Of a stretch of 64,000 bases of DNA, positions 29,303 through 40,111 are shown piece by piece (position 1 is the stretch's first letter; each line of letters opens with the position of its first letter). Made by a program: the position numbers and the translations under genes. The notes below the pieces were generated by a model, which did not search any database, had not been told where the DNA came from, and saw only the letters and a program-made list of their open reading frames with translations. This DNA comes from Deltaproteobacteria bacterium. GTDB taxonomy: Bacteria > Myxococcota_A > Polyangia > Polyangiales > JADJMO01. The DNA is taken from the NCBI GenBank assembly GCA_025363655.1, contig JANYDK010000147.1, forward strand, positions 1 through 64,000, given 5' to 3'.

Positions 29303-31513
29303 ATGTCGACACGTGGTTGTTCGATGACTCGTTTCTTCTCACGCATGCCACTCGTGCTGCTCGCGCTCGTCGCTTGTGTCGGTTGCGGCAGTGCTAGCGA
29401 GGCGCCTGCCAACGCCGACGGCGGGGACGGTCCAGCGAACGACAGCGCCGCGCCTCCGGACGAGACGGGCAAGCCCGCCGACGACGCCGGGACCGATGCA
29501 CCGGCGGCGCCGCCACCGAAGTTGGGAGAGACCGTCGCGCACGTGATGTTCGACGCACGAACGGTGGCCACGCCGGTGACCTTCGGACACGTCTTCGTCG
29601 CCGGTGACGTCCCGAAGACCGCGAGCGTCGTCCTGCGTACGGCGACTGGCGTCGTCCTCCCGACGCAAGTCGAGCGCAAGGCGAACGCGCCCGATGGCTC
29701 ACTTCGCCACGCCCTTCTGAGCACGATCCTTCCGGTCGGCGCTGCCGGCTCGTTCGACGTGGTTCTCACCGACGCTGTGCCCGCGACCGGGACGCCGCGC
29801 GCCTTGAAATCGCTGCTCGACGACGGATTCGACGCTGTCGTCACGGCTCGCCTCGGCGGCCGCACGTACATCGCGTCGGCGAAATCGATGCTGTCCGGTG
29901 AGCCGCGCAGTGTCACACGCTGGCTCGACGGTGCGATCGTCACCGAGTGGGACGTCAGCGGCGCGCTCGCCGACACCACCGGCGCCCATCCGCACTTGCA
30001 TGTGCGATTCGCGGTGCGCAGTTATCTCGGTGTGCCCGGCGAGCGCGTCGACGTGACGCTCGAAAACGATTGGGCCTTCGTCACGGGACCAGCCAATTTC
30101 ACGTACGATCTCGTCCTCGCGGTGCGGGGCAAATCGGTCTTCGCCAAGAGCGGAGTCGTGCATCGGGCCCACACCCGCATCCGTCGCGTGGTCACGCCGT
30201 TCGTCGATCCGTCGCCACATCTCGAGCGCGCCTATCTCGACCGAACCGGCGCGGTGCCACACTACGATCCTTCGGTCGTCGTCGCCGAGCATGCTCTCGC
30301 CGAATGGGGAAAGGCAGCCGACGCGGCCACGGATCTGGCCGCCGTCGTGCTCGTGGAAAAGGCGATGGAGACCACCGGCGGACGGCCCGATCTCGGCGTT
30401 CTCCCCGCCTGGAGCGCGGCGTACGTGATGACGGGAGATCCTCGCGCCCGGCGCGCCGTCCTCGCGGTCGGAGACACCGCGGGGCAATTCTCGACGCACT
30501 ATCGGGACGAGAAAACACGGGACATCGTCTCGATCGTCACCTACCCCGACGTGACGCTGCTCGGCGACCCGGGGGACACCACGCATCCCTTCCCGGCCTG
30601 CACCGACTGCGCGAGCCCGCTCTCCGCCGACTCCGCCCATCAACCTTCGATGTCCTATTTGCCCTATCTGTTGACGGGCGATCGCTTTCATCTCGAAGAG
30701 CTGGAGCTATGGGCCAATTACAACGTCATGCAGGCCAATCCCGAATATCGTGGACGGGCACTCGGCCTCGTGAAGTTCGATCAAGTGCGTGGCATGGCGT
30801 GGTCGATGCGAACCTTTGGACAGGTCGCCTTCCTCGCGCCCGATGCCGATCCGCAAAAGGCCTATTTCACCAAGCTCCTGCGCGACAACCTCGCTTGGTT
30901 CGTCGATCATCAAGTGAACGGTGAAGGCAAGAACGCGCTCGGCCTCGTCACTTTCGGATACGCGTTCTCCTACGACGACGAGACGGGCATCGCGCCGTGG
31001 CAGGACGACTTCTTCACCTCGGCCATTCACCAGGTGGCATCCATGGGTTTCACGGAGGCCAACACGCTCCTCGCCTTCAAGGGCACCGCTCCGGTGCAAC
31101 GGATGATGGATGGCTGCTTCATCGACGCTGCGACCTACGCGCTGGTCGTTCGATCGAGCAAATCAGGCGCAGTTTTCCCGACCTATGAAGCCGCGCGGGT
31201 GGCCACTTTCGCCACCAGCATCCTCGGCGACGGCACCAAGTATCTCGATCAACCGTGCGGCAGCAAACAGATGGCCGACTTCCTCACCCGCCAAGACATC
31301 GAGCACGGCACTGGGCGCTCGCCCTGGGCGGTCGGCGAAATGACCGGCTATGCCGCCTCGGACGAGGGATATCCCTCGAACATGCAACCCGCGCTCGCGG
31401 CCGCCGTCGACGCCAAGATCGATCGCGCAGCCGCCGCCTGGGCCGTCTTCGCCGCTCGCTCCGTCAAACCCACTTACGCGGAAGAACCGCAGTTTGCGAT
31501 CGTCCCCCGATGA
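29303..31513 (+). CDS. large lipoprotein resembling PcRGLX/YetA-type polysaccharide lyases
   Basis: A 736-residue lipoprotein (lipobox LVACVGC, then Ala/Asp/Gly linker). The N-terminal domain, with TPVTFGHVFVAGDVP and APDGSLRHALL, resembles the beta domain that starts PcRGLX/YetA-like exo-rhamnogalacturonan lyases. The rest is a helical, catalytic-size domain with many Trp and His. I infer a surface polysaccharide lyase, but catalytic residues cannot be placed. ATG 29303 is chosen because a -24/-12 element ends 14 nt upstream; ATG 29324 also fits the signal peptide. Stop overlaps the next start (ATGA). Confidence 0.72.
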   Translation: MSTRGCSMTRFFSRMPLVLLALVACVGCGSASEAPANADGGDGPANDSAAPPDETGKPADDAGTDAPAAPPPKLGETVAHVMFDARTVATPVTFGHVFVAGDVPKTASVVLRTATGVVLPTQVERKANAPDGSLRHALLSTILPVGAAGSFDVVLTDAVPATGTPRALKSLLDDGFDAVVTARLGGRTYIASAKSMLSGEPRSVTRWLDGAIVTEWDVSGALADTTGAHPHLHVRFAVRSYLGVPGERVDVTLENDWAFVTGPANFTYDLVLAVRGKSVFAKSGVVHRAHTRIRRVVTPFVDPSPHLERAYLDRTGAVPHYDPSVVVAEHALAEWGKAADAATDLAAVVLVEKAMETTGGRPDLGVLPAWSAAYVMTGDPRARRAVLAVGDTAGQFSTHYRDEKTRDIVSIVTYPDVTLLGDPGDTTHPFPACTDCASPLSADSAHQPSMSYLPYLLTGDRFHLEELELWANYNVMQANPEYRGRALGLVKFDQVRGMAWSMRTFGQVAFLAPDADPQKAYFTKLLRDNLAWFVDHQVNGEGKNALGLVTFGYAFSYDDETGIAPWQDDFFTSAIHQVASMGFTEANTLLAFKGTAPVQRMMDGCFIDAATYALVVRSSKSGAVFPTYEAARVATFATSILGDGTKYLDQPCGSKQMADFLTRQDIEHGTGRSPWAVGEMTGYAASDEGYPSNMQPALAAAVDAKIDRAAAAWAVFAARSVKPTYAEEPQFAIVPR

Positions 31514-32922
31514 AGTCTCGTCATGCCCTTCCCCTCGCGCTCTCGGCACTCATTTGTGCATGTGACGACCCCGTCGGAGCCACGGAAGATCCCAATCCCG
31601 ACGCCGCGACGTCGCTCGACGTCTCCATCACCGAAGTCTCGCCCGACGGCAGCCCTCTGCCCGAGGGGGGTGTCGACGCCGTCTCCGAGACAGGCGTCGA
31701 CGCGTCATCGCCGCCGAGCGACACGAGCCCCACCGACACGACGCCGATCCCTCCGGGAGATGCTGGCGGTCTCACGCCGGGCCCCGCCGACGCGATCATC
31801 GCCGCGATGCCACCTGGGAGCTGGAAGCGCCTCACCGGCACCGAGATGAAGGACGTCTGTCCGACGCCGTACAATCATTACTTGTGCGGCGCGGTGATGA
31901 ATTCGTGGAGCGGAGGCGCCTACGACCACTTGCGTGACCGTTTGATCGTCTTCGGTGGTGGGCACGACGACTCTCCGTACAACAACGTCTTCACGTTCGA
32001 TTTGGCGAGCATGAAGTGGCAGCGGAGGAGCGAGCTCCCGGCCGGCATCGGCGGCGACAGCGTCACCGACGTCGAGCGAGACAAGCGCATCGAGACTTGC
32101 GGCCTCTATCCGAGCGGAAAAACCCTGACCATCCCCGACGCCTGGCTGGGATCGACGGGATATCTGATGGAGTCGAAGTGCGACGACGCGAGCATCGTCC
32201 CCCAGCTCGACCCGCAACAACCACGTAGCCGGCACACCTACGGCAACATCGCCTTCAGCGGCGCGAGCGGGCAATTCCACATTCTCGGCGCCGTCGCCCT
32301 CTACCCCACGGGTCAAAGTGGCACCGCACGCACGATGAGCTTCTCCTTCGGCAGCAACTCCTGGACGCGCGGCAGCGACAACCCCGAACCGGGCTTCGGC
32401 ACCAGCGCCACCGACGTCGCCGGTCACATTTGGTACATGGCGAGCGGCGGAAGCGATCACCTCCTCGAGTACGATCCCGTCGCCGACAAATGGACGGTCC
32501 ACACCTCGGAGTCCCACGAGGCCTACTACGGCGCGGCCGACGTCGACACCAAGCGCAAAGTCCTCGTCAGCACCACCGACGGCACCAAGCTCGCCACCTA
32601 CGCAATCGGCACCGCCGCCGCGACCTATACGGCAATCACCCCTACGGGCCTATCGCCCAAGCTCGGCTCCGCGCCGGGAATGGCCTATTCGCCCGTCCTC
32701 GACCGCTTCGTCGCCTGGTCGGGCGGCGCCGGATTGGCGATGTTGGATCCGGTCACTTGGAAGTGGACCCGGGTCACGGGGACCGGCGACGATCCGGGGG
32801 TGCCGGCGGCGAATGGCACGTTCGGGCGATTTCGCTACAGCCCTTCGCGGGATGTATTTGTATTGGTGAATAGTACGGAGACGGATGTCTATTTGTACAA
32901 GGCGCCGAAGACTGCGCCGTGA
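31510..32922 (+). CDS. kelch-like beta-propeller lipoprotein
   Basis: A 470-residue lipoprotein (lipobox SALICAC, then a Pro/Asp/Ser linker to about residue 95) with a kelch-type propeller: GGAYDHLRDRLIVFGGGH, FTFDLASMKWQRRSELP, LLEYDPVADKWTVHTS and LAMLDPVTWKWTRVTG mark the blades. Galactose-oxidase-like propellers bind sugars. It is translationally coupled to the lyase-like gene by an ATGA overlap, which supports a shared role in handling a surface polysaccharide. Ends 5 bp from the convergent NAT gene. Confidence 0.82.
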   Translation: MKSRHALPLALSALICACDDPVGATEDPNPDAATSLDVSITEVSPDGSPLPEGGVDAVSETGVDASSPPSDTSPTDTTPIPPGDAGGLTPGPADAIIAAMPPGSWKRLTGTEMKDVCPTPYNHYLCGAVMNSWSGGAYDHLRDRLIVFGGGHDDSPYNNVFTFDLASMKWQRRSELPAGIGGDSVTDVERDKRIETCGLYPSGKTLTIPDAWLGSTGYLMESKCDDASIVPQLDPQQPRSRHTYGNIAFSGASGQFHILGAVALYPTGQSGTARTMSFSFGSNSWTRGSDNPEPGFGTSATDVAGHIWYMASGGSDHLLEYDPVADKWTVHTSESHEAYYGAADVDTKRKVLVSTTDGTKLATYAIGTAAATYTAITPTGLSPKLGSAPGMAYSPVLDRFVAWSGGAGLAMLDPVTWKWTRVTGTGDDPGVPAANGTFGRFRYSPSRDVFVLVNSTETDVYLYKAPKTAP

Positions 32923-32927
32923 GTCGA

Positions 32928-33749
32928 TCAGGTAGCCCAAGGAAGAGACTCGCCCGTACCGAAGCGCGTTCCCGCTGGGAATTCGAGCCCAAATGATTCT
33001 GCGAGGACCTTCAAGAGCTCCTCGGGAGTATCGATGCTGCGGGTCTCGGTGCTGCCGTCTCGCGCGCGCATCGTCAGCTCGCGATTGAGGAGCGTCAGTC
33101 GACGGCCGTCGTCGAGGGCGCGCGCGGCCATCAGACGATCGCGAAAGTGCGAATGCGGATGGGCGCTGGTGAACCAGCTGGCGACGGTGCGATCGACGAG
33201 GGGCATCTCTTCCCCGGTGAACTCGTAGACGTCGTTCCAGACCTCGCCGTGGCGCACTTGGTGGAAGTCGACGCTGCCCTCGCGAACGATGCGGCGCGGC
33301 TCGTGGTCCGTCGGCTGTTCGAGGTCGTGGACGAAGCGAATCGCGCTGGTGAGTGACGCGGCCCCGACCCCGACATCGGTGAGCCAGCTCTCGCCCTCGA
33401 GCTCGACGCGGAGAAACACGTGCGTGCGAGGCGGGAGGAAGTCGCGAGGGCGCTGCAACCGAACGCGCGCGGAGAGCGGCTTCACCGAATAGCCGAGGGC
33501 CTCCAGCACGTGGAGAAATAGGCCGTTTTGCTCGAAGCAATACCCTCCGCGGCGATCGGTCACCAGCTTGCGAAAGAGGGCGACGGGCTCGAGGTCGATG
33601 GGGCGTCCGAGGAGCACGTCGAGGTTCTCGAAGGGGATCGACTTCGTGTGCGCCGCCGTCAGCGCGTGCAGGTTGACGAGCGTCGGGGAGCGATCGCCGC
33701 GGTAGCCGATGCGGGCGAGGTAGGCGTGGAGGTCGAGGACGTCGGTCAT
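32928..33749 (-). CDS. arylamine N-acetyltransferase
   Basis: A 273-residue NAT that moves acetyl from acetyl-CoA to arylamines or hydrazines. The catalytic triad is visible: Cys71 in RRGGYCFEQNG, His110 in RTHVFLRV and Asp125 in LTDVGVG. Length is normal for bacterial NATs. ATG 33749 gives the canonical start. It lies 16 bp after the methyltransferase gene, at the end of the EAL-porin-transporter operon, suggesting xenobiotic modification alongside transport. Confidence 0.93.
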   Translation of the reverse strand: MTDVLDLHAYLARIGYRGDRSPTLVNLHALTAAHTKSIPFENLDVLLGRPIDLEPVALFRKLVTDRRGGYCFEQNGLFLHVLEALGYSVKPLSARVRLQRPRDFLPPRTHVFLRVELEGESWLTDVGVGAASLTSAIRFVHDLEQPTDHEPRRIVREGSVDFHQVRHGEVWNDVYEFTGEEMPLVDRTVASWFTSAHPHSHFRDRLMAARALDDGRRLTLLNRELTMRARDGSTETRSIDTPEELLKVLAESFGLEFPAGTRFGTGESLPWAT

Positions 33750-33765
33750 GACGCAACCAACTACG

Positions 33766-34470
33766 CTAGCGAGTCGCCTCGCGCCACCAGAGACCGGTGC
33801 ATTCTGGGAGCCTCGCTCCCGCTTCTGTGACCATGAAGTCGAAGTCGCGACCGAAGAACGACTTGGTGATGTGCTTGGCTTCGTCGAGCGACGGAAAGAC
33901 GTAGTCGGTGCGAATCGACTTCTGCGTGAAGCCGACGCTGACGAGCCAGGCGTACATCGCGGCGAGCTCGGCGTTGGGCGGCGCCGGTTCGGTCTTGCCG
34001 GTGCCGAGGGTCTCGAGGATGACGAGCGTGCCCGAGGGACGGAGCAGGCGCGTCGCCTCATCGACGTAGCGGGCGACGACCGATCGCCAATCACCTGGAA
34101 AATAGTGCGTGGCGTGACCGAAAGCCCAACCCTCGACGACGAGATCGGCGGTCGCGTCGGGGAGGCCCGTCTCGGCGTGATCGGCGACGGCGAAGCTGAC
34201 GTGGGGCGCGCCTTCGAGATGTCGCGTCGCGACTTCCAACATCGCCGGGGCGGAGTCGAAGGCTCGCAAGGTCTTGACGTGCGGCGCGAGGAGACGCGTC
34301 AGACGTCCGGTCCCTGCGCCGAGCTCGACGCAGTCGAGGCCCTCCAGCGGAACGATCGCGCGCAAGGCCGGGAGGAGCGCCCCGTCGTGGTCTTCGTGAC
34401 GCACGAGCGCGTCGTAGAGGTCGGCCTTCGATTGGTAGACATTCGAATAGCGTTCCTTTTCGGCGCTCAT
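33766..34470 (-). CDS. class I SAM-dependent methyltransferase
   Basis: A 234-residue Rossmann-fold methyltransferase. Motif I is ELGAGTGRLTRLL, followed by an acidic residue in AFDSAPAMLEVA and the post-I segment FAVADHAETGLPD. Probably acts on a small molecule. ATG 34470 overlaps the stop of the MFS gene (ATGA), so the two are coupled. Substrate unknown. Confidence 0.9.
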   Translation of the reverse strand: MSAEKERYSNVYQSKADLYDALVRHEDHDGALLPALRAIVPLEGLDCVELGAGTGRLTRLLAPHVKTLRAFDSAPAMLEVATRHLEGAPHVSFAVADHAETGLPDATADLVVEGWAFGHATHYFPGDWRSVVARYVDEATRLLRPSGTLVILETLGTGKTEPAPPNAELAAMYAWLVSVGFTQKSIRTDYVFPSLDEAKHITKSFFGRDFDFMVTEAGARLPECTGLWWREATR

Positions 34471-36278
34471 GGAGTGGCTCTTTCGGGTCGCTCGCGCGTG
34501 AGGAGGTGCGCGAAGACGAGCACTGCTGCGTAGAAGGCGAGGATCATCGCGCCGCCGAAGAATCGCGTGGCCCCGCCCGCGCGCGCGAACATCGGATGGA
34601 CGATCGAGGCGACGCCGAGGGAGACGGCGAAGGCTCCGAAGACGCGCACGATCGCCGCCACTCGATCGAGCTCGAGCCGGAAGAAGATCGTCGGCAGCCC
34701 GAAGGCGACGAACGTCGGAATGAGCGTGAAGAGAGCGCTCCCGATGGAGGTGACGCTCACTCCGAATCCGCCGACGAACGGGAAGAGAGGTCTGGCGCTG
34801 ACGAGGACGCCGTACCCGAGGGCGATCGCGAGAAGAACGGCGGTCCAATCGAAGGGCGCTTCCTCGGCCACTTCCCCAGCGCCGGCTCCGTGCGCCTCGA
34901 TGACGTGATCTTTCGTCTCGCGAATGAAGAGCGCGCCGACGACCAGAGTCACCAGCGCTACCGCAATGGGATAGAGGAGGCCCGCGTACATCGCGCCCGA
35001 GCCGAAGGCCGCTTTGGCAGCGGGGGACGTGGTGAGCGCAGTGGCGATGAGCGGGAGAAAGCCGCCGAACCATCCATTGCCGAGGTGATACGGGAGCGAC
35101 ATCGAGGTGTAGCGGATGCGCGTCGGGAAGAGCTCGACGAGGAAGGCGGCGATCGGACCGTAGACCATCGTCACATAGACGATTTGCACGAAAACGAGCC
35201 CGATCATCGCCGCCAGCCGACCGGCGGAGAGATCGGCCCAGGCGACCTTCGCGACCCCCTCGGGGTTTCCGATGGCTTTCATTGCCATGTAGATGGGCAA
35301 ATAGGTGAGCGCGCCGAGGAGACACCCCGCGAGGATGATCTTCTTGCGACCGATGCGATCGGAGAGGTGCCCGAAGAAGAGGAAGAGCGGAGTTCCGAGG
35401 AGGAGCGCTACCGAGACGATGGCGTACGCAGGGAGCCAGTCGAGCTTGAGCTGCGACTGGAGAAACGTCAGCGCGTAGAACTGACCGGTGTACCAGACGA
35501 CCCCCTGCCCGGCCGTCGCACCGAAGAGCGCGAGGAGCACGTAACGAAGATTCGTCTTCTGGGTGAAGCTCTCCTTGAGGGGATTCTTCGAGAGCTTCTT
35601 CTCGCTCTTGAGCTTGGAAAAGAGCGGGCTCTCCTTCATCGCGACGCGGATGTAGAGGCTGACCGCGAGGAGAAGGAACGAGAGGAGGAAGGGCACGCGC
35701 CAACCGGCGATTCCGAAGAGCGCCTTGCCCCCCACCTTGAACGCCTCTTCGCCGAAGACGAAGCGCGTCGTGCCGATGACGCCCATGCTGAGGAAGAAGC
35801 CGAGCGTCGCCGTCGTCTGGATGAACGCGGTGTAATAGCCGCGACGCGCGTCGGGCACGTGCTCGGCGACGTAGGTGGCGGCGCCGCCGTACTCACCTCC
35901 GAGGGCGAGACCTTGGAGGAGCCTGAGGACGACGAGGATGATCGTCGCCGCGATGCCGATGCGATCGTAGGTCGGGAGGAAACCGACCAACGCGGTCGAG
36001 AGTCCCATCGTCGCCATCGTCACGAGGAACGTGTATTTGCGACCGATCAGATCGCCGATGTGCCCGAAGACGAGCGCGCCGAGCGGCCTCACGCCGAAGC
36101 CGGCGCCGAAGGTGGCGAGGCTGGCGAGCAGCTGCGCGGTCTCGTTGCCGGGCGGGAAGAACCTCCCACCGAAGAAGACCGCGAGGCTGCCGTAGAGGTA
36201 GAAGTCGTACCACTCGAAGAGCGTTCCGAGCGACGACGCGAGGATGACCCCCTTCCCTCGTTCGTCCCCGGCGCCCAT
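34467..36278 (-). CDS. MFS transporter, metabolite:H+ symporter family, with C-terminal extension
   Basis: An inner-membrane carrier of the MHS branch (shikimate/ProP/KgtP-like). Signatures include LFEWYDFYLYG at the start, GHIGDLIGRKYTF between TM2 and TM3, and LQGLALGGEYGG in TM4. At 603 residues it exceeds the usual 430-550: after twelve helices and a soluble stretch (about 480-495) there are about four more membrane helices to the end. ATG 36278 has no Shine-Dalgarno but TACCTT six nt upstream. It follows the porin by 15 bp, suggesting linked outer- and inner-membrane uptake. Confidence 0.92.
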   Translation of the reverse strand: MGAGDERGKGVILASSLGTLFEWYDFYLYGSLAVFFGGRFFPPGNETAQLLASLATFGAGFGVRPLGALVFGHIGDLIGRKYTFLVTMATMGLSTALVGFLPTYDRIGIAATIILVVLRLLQGLALGGEYGGAATYVAEHVPDARRGYYTAFIQTTATLGFFLSMGVIGTTRFVFGEEAFKVGGKALFGIAGWRVPFLLSFLLLAVSLYIRVAMKESPLFSKLKSEKKLSKNPLKESFTQKTNLRYVLLALFGATAGQGVVWYTGQFYALTFLQSQLKLDWLPAYAIVSVALLLGTPLFLFFGHLSDRIGRKKIILAGCLLGALTYLPIYMAMKAIGNPEGVAKVAWADLSAGRLAAMIGLVFVQIVYVTMVYGPIAAFLVELFPTRIRYTSMSLPYHLGNGWFGGFLPLIATALTTSPAAKAAFGSGAMYAGLLYPIAVALVTLVVGALFIRETKDHVIEAHGAGAGEVAEEAPFDWTAVLLAIALGYGVLVSARPLFPFVGGFGVSVTSIGSALFTLIPTFVAFGLPTIFFRLELDRVAAIVRVFGAFAVSLGVASIVHPMFARAGGATRFFGGAMILAFYAAVLVFAHLLTRERPERATP

Positions 36279-36284
36279 CCGGGG

Positions 36285-36290
36285 AAGGTA
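36285..36290 (-). promoter_or_regulatory. -10 box TACCTT, 6 nt before ATG 36278
   Basis: TACCTT, six nucleotides, ATG, in the 15-bp gap after the porin stop. The extended context GTTACCTTCC resembles GTTATCATCC at 56519. It may be an internal leaderless promoter of the operon. Confidence 0.3.
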
Positions 36291-36293
36291 ACA

Positions 36294-37841
36294 TCAGAGC
36301 GCGACCGCGAGGCGGAAGAGGACCTCGTGAAGCACGTGCGCCGAGTCACGCGCGCTGTCGTTGATGCCCTTTCCCAGCGTCTGGGCCGGCGCCACCGCCC
36401 GCTGATCGCTCGACTGCGGAGCGGTGCTCGCGTCCGACGGCTTGGTCGGGGCCGAGTCGGGGAACATGTCGAGCACGTAGTTGAGCGAGAGGCGGAGGTG
36501 CTTGGTCATCCAGTAGTTGGCGCCGAAGCTGAAGGCGTTGACCTTGATTTTCCCGTCGATGGCGTTGGGGTCGGCGACGCCGCTGGTGCTGGCGCTCTGG
36601 TAATCGACGTTCAGTTGCTCCCATTTGACGAGGAGCTGGAGGGCATTCTTGATCTCCGGATTCTTCTTCTTGAAATCGATGTGCGAAGGATTCTCGTATC
36701 CCGGCGCGCCATTGATGTCGCGGCCCCCGAGAGGCCAGAATCCGAGCTGCGCGTAATAGGCATATCCCTTCATCGCCCCGAAGCGCTCGCTGTTGGTGGC
36801 GGCGAAGGTGTCGACCGCTTCGCGGGTGTGGTTTTCGATGTAGACGACCTCGCTCGTGAAGTCGAAGTGCTCGCCCACCGGCACGCGGAGCTCACCGGCG
36901 AGAGCCAGCTGACTCCCCGCAGGAATGACGTGCGTCGTGCCCTTGCTGCCGGCGTAGCTCGAGCTCCAGAAGGTGAAATTTCCCTGCGTGGTCATCGAGG
37001 GATAATCGTAATAGACGTAGTTCCTGTCGCGGACTCCGTAATGGGCACTGACGCCGAGCTGAAGGTCTTTGAGGCCGCCTCCCGATTCGGCGAGCGGGTG
37101 AAAGAAGAATCGGCCATACCAGTCGGCTCGATTGTCGACGCTGGGGCGATTCTGGCCATCACCGTTGAAGAGCCCGAGGGACCAGAAGGCGAGCTTGCTC
37201 GGCGTCTCGCCCCACACCATCGCCCCGATGTCCTTGTTCGTCGGCACCCCGAGCGCGCGCACCGCCAGCGAACGCTCCATGAATTGCAGGTATTTGTCGC
37301 TGGTGCGGTTCTCCATCGTGAAGGGGACGTCGAATTGGCCGACCTGCAGGTTGAGGAGCCCGCTCGGGTGCCAATTGACGAAGACATCGGTCGGCACGCC
37401 GGTCACGCGCGAGGTCTCGGCGCCGCCTGCCGTCTTCCCCTTGGGGTTGTCCGTCGCCGGATTGCCCATTCCCCAGTCTCCCGCGAGCATCCATTGAATC
37501 TTCCCTTGGAGCATCTCTCCGGTGAGCTCGGGGCGGACGCGACGAAGGAACATCGTCGACTTGAGGCTGGTGTCCGCCACGCCCGGGCCGAAGTAATTGA
37601 ACATGTCGATCTGCGCGCGACCCTGGAAATACAGGCGAAAATCGTCCTTCTCGTCGCGCAGGTAGAAGAGCCCCCCGTGCCAACCGGCTTGGAGCGCGCT
37701 CTCGCCTTCGGGCTTCGATTCCGGTTTCGGCTCGGCCGCTTTCTCCTCGAGCTTCTCTTCGCTCCCGGCGCTGGCCGCGAGCGCTTGGGTGGTGACGAGC
37801 AAACTGACAATCGCGACGACGGACGACATGAGGACTCGCAT
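36294..37841 (-). CDS. OprO/OprP-type outer-membrane porin
   Basis: A 515-residue porin with a signal peptide (cleavage near ALAASA), a short coiled Glu/Lys/Pro segment, and a barrel typical of the phosphate-selective porin O/P family: FRLYFQGRAQIDMFNYF, FLRRVRPELTGEML and LQVGQFDVPFTMENRTS. Aromatic-ended strands run to a final DSAHVLHEVLFRLAVAL. ATG 37841 has AAGGAG five nt upstream. It follows the EAL gene by 41 bp and precedes the MFS gene; together they could take up an anionic nutrient. Confidence 0.93.
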   Translation of the reverse strand: MRVLMSSVVAIVSLLVTTQALAASAGSEEKLEEKAAEPKPESKPEGESALQAGWHGGLFYLRDEKDDFRLYFQGRAQIDMFNYFGPGVADTSLKSTMFLRRVRPELTGEMLQGKIQWMLAGDWGMGNPATDNPKGKTAGGAETSRVTGVPTDVFVNWHPSGLLNLQVGQFDVPFTMENRTSDKYLQFMERSLAVRALGVPTNKDIGAMVWGETPSKLAFWSLGLFNGDGQNRPSVDNRADWYGRFFFHPLAESGGGLKDLQLGVSAHYGVRDRNYVYYDYPSMTTQGNFTFWSSSYAGSKGTTHVIPAGSQLALAGELRVPVGEHFDFTSEVVYIENHTREAVDTFAATNSERFGAMKGYAYYAQLGFWPLGGRDINGAPGYENPSHIDFKKKNPEIKNALQLLVKWEQLNVDYQSASTSGVADPNAIDGKIKVNAFSFGANYWMTKHLRLSLNYVLDMFPDSAPTKPSDASTAPQSSDQRAVAPAQTLGKGINDSARDSAHVLHEVLFRLAVAL

Positions 37842-37882
37842 GGGGGCTCCTTGGTGGGGACTTGTGGACGACGGACGGCGCA

Positions 37883-38647
37883 TCAGGCGCTTGCGCGGAA
37901 AAATGAGTGCGCACGGAGATCGGCGGCGCGGGTCGGTCCTCCGAAGAGGAGGCCTTGGACGAGTCGCGCACCGAGAGAGCGAAGGAGCGTGAGCTGCTCT
38001 TCGCCTTCGACGCCCTCGACGATGACGCCGGCGCCGACGCGTTCGGCGAGCTCGAGGACGCACTCGACGACGGCGCGTCGCCAAGGGTCGACCGTGAGCC
38101 CGTCGATGACGTAGCGGTCGATCTTGAGAAATTCAGGCCGCAAATCGAGCAACATCCGGAAATCGCTGGCGCCGGAGCCGATGTCGTCGAGGGCGATGCG
38201 CACGCCCCGCGCACGAAGTCCTTCGAGCGCGCGCGCGAGGCCGCAGCCGCTCTGGCTCTGCGAATGCTCGAGGATCTCCAGAGTGATGCGTTCGGGAGCG
38301 ACGTCGTGCGAGGCGAGGATGTGCATCAGCGCCGAAGCGAAGTCCGACGAAGTGGTCACCGTCGTGCGATGGACGTTGAGCGCGAGCGCGGTCGACGAAG
38401 GAAACGCCTTCGCCGCACCGAGGGCCGCGGAGATGCAGAGACGATCGACGAAGGGTTCGAGTCCAGCCTTACGGACGTGCGCGAAGAGGTCGTCGGCGCG
38501 CTCGACCATCGTGCCGGCGGGACCACGCGTCAGGCCTTCGAGCGCGTGGAGGCGAGGTGCGCACGAGGCCGCGTCACCGACGTCGACGATCGGTTGGAAG
38601 ACCGAGGACAGCGCACCAGGCGCCGCCAGCAACTCGAGGAAGTTCAT
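37883..38647 (-). CDS. EAL-domain c-di-GMP phosphodiesterase
   Basis: A stand-alone 254-residue EAL domain. The key residues are present: EGL at 37-39 (signature), Asn91, Glu124/Glu127 region, DD at 154-155, Lys175, Glu211 and QG at 231-232. It should therefore hydrolyse cyclic di-GMP. No sensor domain is attached. ATG 38647 is preceded at 14 nt by a -24/-12 element, so its expression probably depends on sigma54 and an activator, most simply the adjacent response regulator. First gene of the EAL-porin-transporter operon. Confidence 0.92.
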   Translation of the reverse strand: MNFLELLAAPGALSSVFQPIVDVGDAASCAPRLHALEGLTRGPAGTMVERADDLFAHVRKAGLEPFVDRLCISAALGAAKAFPSSTALALNVHRTTVTTSSDFASALMHILASHDVAPERITLEILEHSQSQSGCGLARALEGLRARGVRIALDDIGSGASDFRMLLDLRPEFLKIDRYVIDGLTVDPWRRAVVECVLELAERVGAGVIVEGVEGEEQLTLLRSLGARLVQGLLFGGPTRAADLRAHSFFRASA

Positions 38648-38661
38648 CGGCTACGCGCCAC

Positions 38662-38677
38662 AGCAAGCGCGATACCA
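38662..38677 (-). promoter_or_regulatory. sigma54-type -24/-12 promoter for 38647
   Basis: On the minus strand TGGTATCGCGCTTGCT: GG and GC exactly 10 nt apart and perfect TTGCT. The -12 C at 38663 predicts +1 at about 38651, four nt before ATG 38647. Confidence 0.6.
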
Positions 38678-38740
38678 GCGCAGGAGCGCGGGAAAATCCG
38701 GAGAAACGTCGGCGCTCGTCCCGCTGGTGGACGATCGGTT

Positions 38741-40100
<1,360 letters not shown>

Positions 40101-40111
<11 letters not shown>

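Noticed and set aside
34506-38114. A 1,200-codon open frame on the plus strand opposite the porin, transporter and methyltransferase genes.
   Set aside because: It is extremely charged (Glu/Arg/Asp), lacks any domain and lies antisense to three clearly recognisable genes; a GC-rich shadow frame.
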